Assembly: GCA_022640915.1 (NCBI GenBank)
Contig: JALCCT010000005.1
Location: 62,001-126,000 of the forward strand
Direction: 5' to 3'
Origin: Bifidobacterium sp.
Lineage (GTDB): Bacteria > Actinomycetota > Actinomycetes > Actinomycetales > Bifidobacteriaceae
DNA length: 64,000 bases
Part shown: positions 1 to 8,730 of the stretch, piece after piece
How the letters are laid out: every line of letters begins with the position of its first letter
Numbering within the stretch: the first letter of the stretch is position 1
The notes under the pieces: generated by a model
The model's input: only the letters and a program-made list of their open reading frames with translations
What the model was told of the DNA's origin: nothing
Database searches by the model: none
Made by a program: the position numbers and the translations under genes

Positions 1-2
1 TC

Positions 3-155
3 CCCGATCCGATGGATATCATGGCTGGCCCGCATGTCGCCGAGCAGGTCCGTCTGCCCATGCGCCCCAGCCTGCGCTCGCTCAACTTGACCAACTGCGC
101 ATCCATCGCCCTTTACGAGGCGTGGCGGCAATTGCGGTTCAAGGGCGGAGCGTAG
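3..155 (+). CDS. trmL: tRNA (cytidine(34)-2'-O)-methyltransferase, C-terminal fragment
   Basis: The reading frame is open from the left edge of the window and ends at TAG 153-155, giving 50 residues. The segment VRLPMRPSLRSLNLTNC followed by LYEAWRQ matches the C-terminal knot region of SPOUT-class TrmL/SpoU methyltransferases, which methylate the wobble base of certain tRNA-Leu species. The conserved SLNL..N stretch is part of the SAM-binding trefoil knot. The gene is cut by the window edge, so start and N-terminal half are not visible. It converges with the PFL gene on the other strand. TrmL rather than another SpoU-family member is the most likely assignment, but a fragment this short does not exclude other family members. 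Confidence 0.8.
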   Translation, partial: PDPMDIMAGPHVAEQVRLPMRPSLRSLNLTNCASIALYEAWRQLRFKGGA

Positions 156-292
156 GCAAAACCGCCCAGCTGAGCTGCAAAGCGCACTGAGAAAACCTTT
201 GCGGGGGCTCGGCGCAAGAACCAAGGCGTTCTGGAAACGACGCCGGCGCGGTCTGGCGCCTGCTCATCGCGCTGACGTCCTAGGCATCCAGC

Positions 293-1657
293 TCAGTTCT
301 TGAAGCTGTGAATCGGGGCAGGAATCCGTCCACCGCGCGTTACGAAGGACTCGCACGACGAAGTGTTGACCGGCATAATCGGCGCGTAGCCCATCAGTCC
401 GCCGAAATTAGCCATGTCGCCCACGCCTTTGCCGTACACCGGAATGAGCCGCACGGCGGTCGTCTTCTGGTTGACCATGCCAATGGCAGCCTCGTCGGCG
501 ATGATGCCGGCAATTGTAGCGTCTGGCGTGTCTCCTGGGATTGCGATCATATCGAGGCCGACCGAACACACGCAGGTCATCGCTTCGAGCTTTTCGATGG
601 TGAGGCAGCCGGCCGATGCCGCGTCGATCATGCTCTTGTCCTCGGAGACCGGGATGAACGCGCCCGAAAGACCGCCGACATACGACGATGCCATGATGCC
701 GCCCTTTTTGACCTGATCGTTGAGCAGGGCGAGCGCTGCCGTAGTACCAGGCCCGCCGACCTGGGCGAGCCCGATTTTCTCGAGCACTTCTCCCACGGAA
801 TCGCCCACTGCCGGGGTCGGCGCAAGCGAAAGGTCAATGATGCCGAAGGGTACGCCGAGCCGACGCGAAGCCTCTTGCGCAACCAGCTGGCCGACGCGGG
901 TGATCTTGAACGCAGTGCGCTTAATCGTCTCGCACAGGAATTCGAAGCCCTTGCCTTTGGCGGCGTCTAAGGATCGCGAGACCACGCCCGGCCCCGACAC
1001 GCCGACGTTGATGACCGCGTCGCCCTCGCTCACCCCGTGAAAGCCGCCGGCCATAAAGGGATTGTCATCAGGCGCGTTGCAGAAGGCAACGAATTTTACG
1101 CAGCCATAGCTATCCGTGTCACGGGTCGCGTAGGCGATGTCTTTGACGATGTGCCCGAGCAGCTCGACCGCATCCATGTCGATGCCGGTTTTCGTCGAGC
1201 CGACGTTCACCGACGAGCACACGATGCCGGTCTCGGATAGCGCCTGCGGTAGCGAGCGAATAAGCAGTTCGTCGGCCTTGGTCATCGATTTGGACACCAA
1301 GGCGCTGTATCCGCCGATCAGGTCGACGCCGACTTCGTGGGCCGCCTTGTCAAGCACGTGGGCGATGGCGACGAAATCCGCAGACGTCGTACATGCACCG
1401 CCGCCGACCAGCGAGATCGGCGTGACGGTGATGCGCTTGTTGACGATCGGTATGCCGTAGTCACGCTCAATGGCCTTGCCAGTGGCCACGAGCTCTTTCG
1501 CAGTCGTGGTGATCTTGCGGTAAATGTTCGTGCACAGCTGGTCCACGTCGCCGCACACGCAGTCGAGCAGCGAAATGCCCATCGTGATCGTTCGCACGTC
1601 GAGCTTCTCCTGCTCGATCATCTGATTGGTCTCGTGGACTTCCATAATATTGAGCAT
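293..1657 (-). CDS. PFL family protein (UPF0210/DUF711)
   Basis: A 454-residue protein of the UPF0210/DUF711 family, full length for the family. These proteins resemble glycyl-radical enzymes of the pyruvate formate-lyase fold in profile searches, but no biochemical role is established. The family-typical N-terminus ([14 protein letters not shown]) and glycine-rich stretches such as [13 protein letters not shown] are visible. The ATG at 1657 is preceded by a purine-rich GGGGAG. It lies 18 bp downstream of the ACT-domain gene on the same strand. This ACT-PFL pair is a conserved two-gene unit in many Gram-positive bacteria, which suggests that the ACT protein senses a ligand for, or partners with, the PFL protein. 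Cytoplasmic; no signal peptide. Confidence 0.88.
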   Translation of the reverse strand: MLNIMEVHETNQMIEQEKLDVRTITMGISLLDCVCGDVDQLCTNIYRKITTTAKELVATGKAIERDYGIPIVNKRITVTPISLVGGGACTTSADFVAIAHVLDKAAHEVGVDLIGGYSALVSKSMTKADELLIRSLPQALSETGIVCSSVNVGSTKTGIDMDAVELLGHIVKDIAYATRDTDSYGCVKFVAFCNAPDDNPFMAGGFHGVSEGDAVINVGVSGPGVVSRSLDAAKGKGFEFLCETIKRTAFKITRVGQLVAQEASRRLGVPFGIIDLSLAPTPAVGDSVGEVLEKIGLAQVGGPGTTAALALLNDQVKKGGIMASSYVGGLSGAFIPVSEDKSMIDAASAGCLTIEKLEAMTCVCSVGLDMIAIPGDTPDATIAGIIADEAAIGMVNQKTTAVRLIPVYGKGVGDMANFGGLMGYAPIMPVNTSSCESFVTRGGRIPAPIHSFKN

Positions 1658-1675
1658 GATGAGTCTCCCCGGCTC

Positions 1676-1948
1676 TCAAACGCGGTGCATCTTGGTGAAG
1701 ATCTCTTCACGCTGGCAGCGGATGCGCACACCGATCTCCTCGCCCAGTGAATCGAGATCGGCGACAATCGCGCCAAATTCCCTGTCGGAGGCTCCATAGT
1801 CAACGATCATCATCATGTTGAAGAATCCATCGATAATGGTCTGCGAGATATCTAGCACATTTACGTGCTGGCCTGCCAGATAGGTGCACACGCGTGCGAT
1901 GATACCGACCGTGTCCTGCCCGACGACGGTGATGATGGCCTTGTTCAT
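1676..1948 (-). CDS. ACT domain-containing protein (UPF0237)
   Basis: A 90-residue single ACT domain. It begins MNKAIITVVGQDTVGIIARV, the typical first strand and ligand-binding loop of ACT domains, and ends after REEIFTKMHRV. The ORF track starts 25 codons earlier, but ATG 1948 has a good Shine-Dalgarno (CGGAGGAAG on the minus strand), and the family usually starts exactly here. ACT domains bind small ligands, usually amino acids, to regulate enzymes. The gene sits immediately upstream of the PFL family gene and is very probably co-transcribed with it. The ligand is unknown. Confidence 0.9.
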   Translation of the reverse strand: MNKAIITVVGQDTVGIIARVCTYLAGQHVNVLDISQTIIDGFFNMMMIVDYGASDREFGAIVADLDSLGEEIGVRIRCQREEIFTKMHRV

Positions 1949-2457
1949 GCTTCCTCCGGTGTGCCTAGCATTTGCCGACGCAGGCATGGGCGAACAATCG
2001 CCAATGGCGGGCAGACTGGGCACAGTATCGTCTATCGTGCCGAATCATCGCTTCGCGAACTACCGAACCATGGCGTCGCCACATGCAGGCAACCGCATGC
2101 CTCACGTCAATTGCCTTCTCAGTATAAGGAATACACCGGTCAAGATAGCGCAACCGCACCGAGGTGGTAGCGCAGCGAAGCGCGCACGTCGGCAACGAGC
2201 GCCGGGACACCCGACATCCAAAGTATCGGGCCTCGTGTATGGTTGTTTGCAGTCCGGGGCAAGGAACAAGAAAGAACCCCGGCGTCGCTGAAAAACGCTT
2301 AGGTATTTCGGGATAGACGATTGGCCGGCCGCATACGAGCCGTGGGAAATGAATCGCAAATTCCATATGGTACTCGGCTCATTTACTTGCGATTCATCAG
2401 GCGCGCCATCCGACGCTGCCCTGTGCAGATACTTTCTTCACATCCCGAAAGGTAACC
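1949..2457. promoter_or_regulatory. Intergenic region with helicase leader hairpin
   Basis: This 509-bp divergent intergenic region carries the promoters of the ACT-PFL pair (minus) and the DEAD-box helicase (plus). I see no convincing gene in it. An 11-bp perfect inverted repeat, ATGAATCGCAA (2349-2359) and TTGCGATTCAT (2387-2397), with a 27-nt loop lies about 60 bp before the helicase start. In the helicase mRNA it would form a 5'-leader hairpin, or it may be a protein-binding site. No T-run follows, so a terminator is unlikely. Leader regulation is plausible because DEAD-box helicase genes often have long regulated leaders, but this is inference. Confidence 0.4.
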
Positions 2458-4404
2458 GTGTCTTATTCTGACATGACTGATATGACATCCACTTCGACTT
2501 CACCCACTTCCGCGGTGCTCGACGCCCCTGCGGATTCCAATGCTTCCGCTGACGTGGACACGGCTCATACGCAGCCCTCCCTCGATGCAGCACAACACGA
2601 TGTCGCGCCGACGTTCGAGGAGCTGGGCGTGCCTATGACGCTGGTGAAGGGTCTGGCCCGCGATGGCAAGACCACCGCGTTCCCCATTCAGGCCGAAACA
2701 CTTCCCGATTCGCTGCAAGGCCGCGACATTCTAGGCCGAGGAGCCACCGGCTCGGGCAAGACGCTCGCCTATGCGATTCCGCTGCTGGCCCGCCTTGAAG
2801 GCCGCGCACAGCCCAACCGTCCACGCGGTCTTGTCCTGGCGCCGACGCGCGAACTCGCGAACCAGATCAACGACGTGCTACGCCCGTTGGCCAGCGATTG
2901 CAACCTGACCACGACCACCATCTATGGCGGCGTGCGTCAAAGCGTGCAAACCCGTGACTTGCGACGCGGTGTAGACATCGTGGTGGCCTGCCCCGGCCGT
3001 CTCAAAGATCTTATCGACCAAGGCCGTTTAGCACTGGACGACATCGCCATCACCGTGCTTGATGAGGCCGATGAAATGGCCGACATGGGCTTCCTGCCCG
3101 ACGTGAGCGAATTACTGGGCATGACTCCGGCCGATGGCCAGCGCCTGCTGTTCTCCGCCACGCTCGATCACGGCGTCGACACGCTCGTGCGCCGCTTCCT
3201 CAATGACCCGAAAGTTCATGAGATCGATTCGGCCACCGCACAGGTCTCGACCATGACCCAGCATATCTTCCAGGTAAGCGCCGCCGACAAGCCGCAGATT
3301 ATCAACGAATTGGCTTCTGGCATGGGCAAGCGCATCCTGTTTACCAAGACCAAAATCCAAGCCGAAGAGCTCGCCGCATCGCTCATCGAGCGCGGCATCC
3401 CGACCGCCGAGCTGCATGGCAACCTTTCGCAGGCGCAGCGCGACCGCAATCTCAAGGCTTTCAGCTCTGATGAAGTGCGCGTGATGGTTGCCACCGATGT
3501 GGCCGCCCGCGGCATGGATATCAGCGGCGTCGAATTGGTCGCCCAGCTCGATCCGCCGCAAGACCCCAAGTCCTTCCTGCATCGCTCCGGCCGTACCGCG
3601 CGCGCCGGTCAGGATGGCGACGTCGTTACGCTCGTGCTGCCCCGGCAGAAGCGCCGCGCCCTGCAGATGCTGCATCGCGCCGGACTTCAAGGCCGTGTCG
3701 TGCGCGTGGAAGAGGATTCGGATGCGCTGCTCGATCTGGTCGGCGAGACTGCTCCGCTGGTCGAAGGCTGGTCGCTGGAGGACTTCACGCGTCGCGATCG
3801 CAGGGCTTCACGGGATTCGCGCGGCAATCGTGATTCGCACCGGGGGGGTCGCGGCGGCTACGGCCACCGTGGATACGGCTCACGTGATGACCGTGGCGGC
3901 TTCGATCGCCGGCATTCTGATCGTTCGGAGCGCTCGCGCCGTTCGGATCGTTTCGAGCGCTCCGAACGTTTCGAGCACTCTGATGATGATGGACGTTCCG
4001 AAGAGTTCGAGCGCTCCGGGCGTTTCAACCGTACCGATCGCACGGATCGCGCCGAGCGCTACGGCCACCGCGGTGCGAGCCGCGGCTCAGACTTCGGCCA
4101 TGGCTCACGTGCCCACGACGATCGCCGCAATTCCCGTGACGGTATAGCATCCGAGTCGCGCAGAAACTTCCATGATCACAGTGACGCCCGCTCGGCCGCT
4201 CGCGACAACGACGATTGGTCGAAGCCCTTTGACGCTCGCAGCGACAAACGCCGCAACCACGCCGAATCCTATGATAATCGCGAAAACCAGTCGGGACACC
4301 GCTCTCGCGACTTCCGCCATTCGTCCGACGACCGCCGTCATGCTTCGTATTCAGATCGCGCCCACTACGGCCAACGCCACGTGCAGCGCAGCAGCGGACG
4401 CTGA
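2458..4404 (+). CDS. DEAD-box ATP-dependent RNA helicase
   Basis: A 648-residue RNA helicase that unwinds structured RNA using ATP, with likely roles in ribosome assembly, mRNA decay or cold adaptation. The start is GTG 2458 behind GAAAGGTAACC. A low-complexity N-terminus is followed by the Q motif (AFPIQAETLP), motif I (GATGSGKT), Ia (PTRELA), Ib (CPGRL), II (DEAD), III (SAT), V (ATDVAARGMD) and VI (HRSGRTARAG), so both RecA lobes are intact up to about residue 430. The last 200 residues are a disordered tail rich in Arg, Ser, Asp, Gly and His (RGGRGGYGHRGYGSRDD and RSER/FERS repeats), typical of RNA-binding tails on CsdA/RhlE-like helicases. Monocistronic; a hairpin terminator follows. Confidence 0.93.
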   Translation: MSYSDMTDMTSTSTSPTSAVLDAPADSNASADVDTAHTQPSLDAAQHDVAPTFEELGVPMTLVKGLARDGKTTAFPIQAETLPDSLQGRDILGRGATGSGKTLAYAIPLLARLEGRAQPNRPRGLVLAPTRELANQINDVLRPLASDCNLTTTTIYGGVRQSVQTRDLRRGVDIVVACPGRLKDLIDQGRLALDDIAITVLDEADEMADMGFLPDVSELLGMTPADGQRLLFSATLDHGVDTLVRRFLNDPKVHEIDSATAQVSTMTQHIFQVSAADKPQIINELASGMGKRILFTKTKIQAEELAASLIERGIPTAELHGNLSQAQRDRNLKAFSSDEVRVMVATDVAARGMDISGVELVAQLDPPQDPKSFLHRSGRTARAGQDGDVVTLVLPRQKRRALQMLHRAGLQGRVVRVEEDSDALLDLVGETAPLVEGWSLEDFTRRDRRASRDSRGNRDSHRGGRGGYGHRGYGSRDDRGGFDRRHSDRSERSRRSDRFERSERFEHSDDDGRSEEFERSGRFNRTDRTDRAERYGHRGASRGSDFGHGSRAHDDRRNSRDGIASESRRNFHDHSDARSAARDNDDWSKPFDARSDKRRNHAESYDNRENQSGHRSRDFRHSSDDRRHASYSDRAHYGQRHVQRSSGR

Positions 4405-4475
4405 GTGCGGCGACGGGCGCTATCTGAGGCCACGTCGATGGGAATGAACTGCTGAATTGCGCATACGCCGTATGA

Positions 4476-4514
4476 CAATGCCCTTCGCAAGCCGAATGCT
4501 TGTGGAGGGCATTG
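4476..4514. terminator. Hairpin between helicase and mvaS
   Basis: CAATGCCCT (4476-4484) pairs with AGGGCATTG (4506-4514), and inside it CAAGC pairs with GCTTG. The hairpin lies between the convergent helicase (plus) and mvaS (minus) genes and could act in both directions, although the T-runs are short (GGTTTAT on the plus side). Confidence 0.6.
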
Positions 4515-4530
4515 GTTTATGAAAAGGCCC

Positions 4531-5700
4531 TCACCTGTAGAAACGTTCATGGCCTTCGATGCGGGACAAGGCATGCGGCGCGGCCGGATCACCGTCTTCA
4601 ATATCCTGTCTGGAACCGTCGACGACCAACGAATCGCTGAAAATGGATTCATATTCGCTCATGCTGAGCCGTTGACGTGCCGCAAGCATCGCCTCATGGC
4701 CGGCGCGATTCAGGCGGTCGTTATAGCCGCTTTGCAGCGTGCCGAAGAACAGCTCGGCCACAGAGCCCGAACCGTAGGAAAACAACCCTATGCGGTCGTT
4801 GGCTCGTAAGCTGTCGTCCTGCTCAAGCAGGGAGATCAAGCTCAAGTACAGCGACGCCGTATACAGATTGCCCACTTCCCGGCCGTATACGATCGCCTTC
4901 TCGAAACGCGCCGTCAGTCGTTCGTAATCCGCTGGAGGAATCATCGATTCTAGCGAGCGCAAGCCTTTGCGGCCCATCTTCGAGAAGGGAATATGGAAGA
5001 GCAGGGCCTGCAGATCGCCTACTGAAGTCAGCCCGAGCGACTTAGCCTCACGCCAGACTTGGGCGAACATTTCGAGATATACCTGCTCCGAATACTTGCC
5101 TTTGGCACAGGCTTCGGTCGAATAGTTCGGCCTCCAGAAGTCGTCGGTGCTACGGCTGAGCACCACCGAGTGCTCCTCAAGCGAGAGAATATGCGGGTTG
5201 GCGCTCACCATCATTGCTACTGCACCGGCACCTTGCGTCACCTCGCCGCCAGAGCCCAGCCCGTATCTGGCGATGTCGGCCGCGATCACTAACGCCTTAG
5301 CGCCAGCGTGGGCACGCACGAAATCCGCGGCGAGCTGCAAACCCGCCGTGCCTGCGTAACAAGCCTCCTTGATCTCGATAGTGCGCATCGAAGCAGTGAG
5401 GTTCAGCAGCTCATGCACAAACAACGCCGAAGCCTTGGACTGATCGACCCCGCTTTCCGTCGCCACGATAAGCAGACCGATCAACGACTTCTCATCATCG
5501 CTGAGGCCTTTCAGCACCTCCTGTGCCGCATTGGCACCCATCGCCACAATGTCTTGGCTGAGAGTAGGCACAGCCATCTTGCTCTGGCCGATGCCGATGA
5601 GATACTTGTTCGGGTCAACCCCGCGAGCATGCGCCAGATCGACCAAATCCAGATATCGATTCGGCGTGGAAAACGCGATTCTATCGATGCCGACCTTCAT
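4531..5700 (-). CDS. mvaS: Hydroxymethylglutaryl-CoA synthase
   Basis: A 389-residue enzyme that condenses acetyl-CoA with acetoacetyl-CoA to HMG-CoA, the second step of the mevalonate pathway. The N-terminus MKVGIDRIAFSTPNRYLDL is typical of bacterial HMG-CoA synthases. The nucleophilic cysteine is in EACYAGTAGL and the catalytic histidine in LLFHIPFSKMGRK. Length matches the family. ATG 5700 is preceded by GAAGGGG at good spacing. It is the last gene of a three-gene minus-strand operon (thiolase, reductase, synthase), 111 bp after the reductase gene. Lower-pathway genes (mevalonate kinase, phosphomevalonate kinase, decarboxylase) are not in this window. Confidence 0.95.
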   Translation of the reverse strand: MKVGIDRIAFSTPNRYLDLVDLAHARGVDPNKYLIGIGQSKMAVPTLSQDIVAMGANAAQEVLKGLSDDEKSLIGLLIVATESGVDQSKASALFVHELLNLTASMRTIEIKEACYAGTAGLQLAADFVRAHAGAKALVIAADIARYGLGSGGEVTQGAGAVAMMVSANPHILSLEEHSVVLSRSTDDFWRPNYSTEACAKGKYSEQVYLEMFAQVWREAKSLGLTSVGDLQALLFHIPFSKMGRKGLRSLESMIPPADYERLTARFEKAIVYGREVGNLYTASLYLSLISLLEQDDSLRANDRIGLFSYGSGSVAELFFGTLQSGYNDRLNRAGHEAMLAARQRLSMSEYESIFSDSLVVDGSRQDIEDGDPAAPHALSRIEGHERFYR

Positions 5701-5811
5701 TTACTGCCCCTTCTATGGTATTGCCACGTTGCGCTGCAGCTCAGCGGCATGCGCCCCACGCGTGGATTATCATTATGCCCTCGTCCCTGCGGTTTTCGGA
5801 TGCCGCTGCCA

Positions 5812-7296
5812 CTACTCTTCGCGAATCTGTCGGAGTTGCCTCTGTGCGGCGGCAAGGCTCGCCTCTCCCGGGTTCGCGCGAAGCCGATGCACCAGCTTTT
5901 CTGTCTCGTCGCCCTGGGCGCCAGCCATCATAGCCAAGCTTTGCAGCTGCAGGTTCATATGGCCTTCCTGAATGCCCCGAGTCACCAACGCCCGTATCGC
6001 CGACAAATTCGATGCTAAGCCAACACTGGCAACGATGCCCATCAAGGACTCAGCGGACGGCTGGCGCAACAATCGCATAGCGAGCTTTGCCGCGGGCAGC
6101 GTGGAAATCGCGCCACCTACGCAGCCGATTGGCATCGGCATATCGATTTCGCCAATCAGCTGAACGCCGTCATAACGCCAATCCGTCCAAGTGCGATGTC
6201 GCTCGCCCAGATCGGCATATGCGGCGGCGTTCACATTGCGCGTGTCGTTGCCGCTCGCCAGCACGACCGCGTTGATACCGTTCATAATGCCTTTATTATG
6301 CGTAGCGGCTCTCAGCGCGGACACTTGCGCGAACCGCGACGCAGCCGCGATCCGCTCTGCCACGCGATTTCCGGGCATATCGTTGGTCGCCAGCAGATCC
6401 GCGTCGATGCATGCGCGCGCCCTCGCCCGCTGCTGGGGTGCGCAATTGGACAAAATGGCCATCAGCAGCTCGTATTGCTGCAGCCGATCCGCGAGATAGC
6501 GCGCTACCGCCTCTGCAATCGTGTTGACGGTGTTTGCCCCCATCGCTGCTCCTGGATCAATAAGCAGATCGAATTCGATAAAATCCTCGGCGTGCCTTCG
6601 AGCAGCGCCCTGCGAACCGGCCTTCGAGTTATCCTCGTCATGAATTGCGATATGATTCAGCGCGCCATTATCCATCGCACCACGTTCAACTGCTCCGATA
6701 TCGCCCGTTCGTCGCACGCTCACCGACCGCAGCCCTCCCCCGTGACCAGTGAGCGTCGGGTGCGCTTGCCGCGCGATTTCGTTAATCTGTGCGATATGCG
6801 CGCGCAGGAAATCACTCCAAGAGCTTACTGGGAGCGACGTATCGGCAGCCGTGCGGGATATGTCAGCCGTCTTCATTTCAGCGAGCAAGCCCAAAGAAGA
6901 CCCAGCACGATCGGCAGTGCCCTCGCTGGTATCGAAATGGGCGCTGCCAGCAGAGGCACTTCGAAACACGATTTGCGCAGTGATGCCGCCGCGCACCGAA
7001 TCCGTGCGGAACCCGCCGCTGCGTGCGATGCGTTGCGCCGCATTGCCGGCAGCCGCAATCACCGAGGGTTCTTCGGTAGCCATCGGAATGAGATACCGCT
7101 CGCCGTCGATGAGAAAATGCTCGCCGAGACCCATTGGCACCGGAAAATCGCCGATATGGTTCTCGACCATCCGAGAGGCAATATCGAAGCGCGACGCACC
7201 GCCGCGCAGCAATGCGACGTCTGCTGCGGTTAACAGCCCATCGGCTAGCAGCCGATTCAGCCGCTCATCCGTGCCCAACTCATAGAATTTCGTCAT
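5812..7296 (-). CDS. mvaA: HMG-CoA reductase (class II type), with extended central region
   Basis: This 494-residue enzyme reduces HMG-CoA to mevalonate. Visible landmarks are the substrate-binding VPMGLGEHFLIDGERY, MATEEPSV, the catalytic/nucleotide-binding AAMGANTVNT, CVGGAISTLPAA and a C-terminal QEGHMNLQ with the catalytic histidine. Typical bacterial class II enzymes have about 425-430 residues. The extra length lies mostly between the EEPSV and GANTVN motifs, in a low-conservation Ala/Ser/Gly-rich stretch (around residues 115-245). The ATG overlaps the thiolase stop codon (ATGA) and has AAGGATCCAGC upstream, indicating translational coupling. Cytoplasmic; no membrane anchor. Confidence 0.94.
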   Translation of the reverse strand: MTKFYELGTDERLNRLLADGLLTAADVALLRGGASRFDIASRMVENHIGDFPVPMGLGEHFLIDGERYLIPMATEEPSVIAAAGNAAQRIARSGGFRTDSVRGGITAQIVFRSASAGSAHFDTSEGTADRAGSSLGLLAEMKTADISRTAADTSLPVSSWSDFLRAHIAQINEIARQAHPTLTGHGGGLRSVSVRRTGDIGAVERGAMDNGALNHIAIHDEDNSKAGSQGAARRHAEDFIEFDLLIDPGAAMGANTVNTIAEAVARYLADRLQQYELLMAILSNCAPQQRARARACIDADLLATNDMPGNRVAERIAAASRFAQVSALRAATHNKGIMNGINAVVLASGNDTRNVNAAAYADLGERHRTWTDWRYDGVQLIGEIDMPMPIGCVGGAISTLPAAKLAMRLLRQPSAESLMGIVASVGLASNLSAIRALVTRGIQEGHMNLQLQSLAMMAGAQGDETEKLVHRLRANPGEASLAAAQRQLRQIREE

Positions 7297-8546
7297 GCTG
7301 GATCCTTCGCATTCCCCGAATCCGTTGCATCATCACAACTCCCTGTATCCTGGCGATTACACAGGCTCTCTACTTCCATCGCGATGGCCTGCCCGCCGCC
7401 GATACACAACGCGGCGATACCTCTGCGTGCACCGATGCGTCGCAGATTGTGGATCAGCGTTGTCACAATACGCGTGCCGGACGAGCCCAGGGCATGACCC
7501 AAAGCCAGCGCGCCGCCCGAAATATTATATCGAGCCGCATCGATACCCAGCTCCTGCTGCACCACGATGGCCTGACTAGCAAAGGCTTCGTTCACTTCGA
7601 ACAGATCAATGTCGCACACACCCTGCCCACAGCGCTCCAGCAGCTTGCGAATCGCGAGAATAGGCGTGTAGCCCATCAGTCCGGGCTGGTAGCCCGCCTC
7701 ACAGTAGCCCACTATGCGCGCCAGCGGCGCCAGCCCCAGTTCCCTCGCCATGCGTGCCGTGGTCACGACCACCATGCTCGCCCCGTCGCTCACCGGTGAC
7801 GCATTGCCCGCCGTTACCATGCCACCGTGCTGATAGACCGGCGGCAGCCCGGAAAGAATCTCCAGCGTCGACTCGGGTCGCATGGTCTCGTCGCGCGTCA
7901 GCGCGTTGACCGGCACCACCTCGTCGTCGAACCAGCCTGCCTGCCATGCCCACGCCGCTTTGCGCTGCGAATCGAGAGCATATTCGTCCAGCTGGCAGCG
8001 CTGCAAGTGGAACATACGGTTAAGATTCTCGGCCGTGACTCCCATCGCATAATCCTCGAACGCGTCGGTAAGCCCGTCGTTGAACAGCGTATCGCCCCAG
8101 TTGTTGACGTCAAAGGTCGTTTTGCCTGTTCTGCGCGCAAATGCCGGAGCTCCGGACATGCTTTCGACACCGCCTGCGATCGCCACTCGCGCATCGTTGA
8201 GTAGCACAGCTGACTGAGCGAGCCGAATCGCTTTGAGGCCAGAGCCGCAGACCTGGTTCACTGTCATCGCCGAGCCGTCGATGCCCAGTCCTGCATTGAC
8301 CTGGACCTGGCGCGCGATGTTCTGCCCCAGGCCAGCGGATAGGACATTACCCAAAATCACCTGATCCACGCGCCCGGGGTCAATATGGGCGTGCTCAAGA
8401 GCCCTGGCAACCAGCCTCGACGCCAATTCAACGGCATTGAGGCTGCTCAGAGCGCCCCGGAATCTGCCCGTAGGCGTGCGATACGCAGCGGCTATGACGA
8501 CGTCGCCGCCATCAGCCGCCTGTGACGCCGATCGAGCCTGAGCCAT
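7293..8546 (-). CDS. Acetyl-CoA acetyltransferase (thiolase)
   Basis: A 417-residue biosynthetic-type thiolase making acetoacetyl-CoA from two acetyl-CoA, here the first step of the mevalonate route. The acyl-accepting cysteine is in VNQVCGSGLKAI. The histidine box reads GHALGSSG (usually GHPxGxSG, so proline is replaced by alanine), and the C-terminal cysteine box reads LCIGGGQA (usually GGGQG). These deviations are conservative, and activity is likely. ATG 8546 has a strong GGAGGG. It is the first gene of the operon and overlaps mvaA by 4 bp. The context supports the mevalonate role over beta-oxidation, because no fatty-acid genes are nearby. Confidence 0.92.
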   Translation of the reverse strand: MAQARSASQAADGGDVVIAAAYRTPTGRFRGALSSLNAVELASRLVARALEHAHIDPGRVDQVILGNVLSAGLGQNIARQVQVNAGLGIDGSAMTVNQVCGSGLKAIRLAQSAVLLNDARVAIAGGVESMSGAPAFARRTGKTTFDVNNWGDTLFNDGLTDAFEDYAMGVTAENLNRMFHLQRCQLDEYALDSQRKAAWAWQAGWFDDEVVPVNALTRDETMRPESTLEILSGLPPVYQHGGMVTAGNASPVSDGASMVVVTTARMARELGLAPLARIVGYCEAGYQPGLMGYTPILAIRKLLERCGQGVCDIDLFEVNEAFASQAIVVQQELGIDAARYNISGGALALGHALGSSGTRIVTTLIHNLRRIGARRGIAALCIGGGQAIAMEVESLCNRQDTGSCDDATDSGNAKDPA

Positions 8547-8730
8547 ACACCCTCCATAGTCGCGCTGAACGCGCCGTCATCTTCTTCAACGGTACGCACA
8601 CTACCGGCAACGAAGTAAATGTCCTATGAAAACAGCTGCTCCACGACGATTTCTTCACCCTTAGCCCAGACATCAGGGCTCATCACTGCTGCACCATGCG
8701 CACGCCCACACAAGGGACATAGCACCCGAC

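Noticed and set aside
6196-7233. 345-codon plus-strand ORF opposite mvaA
   Set aside because: Antisense to an enzyme with intact motifs; Arg/Ala/His-rich shadow.
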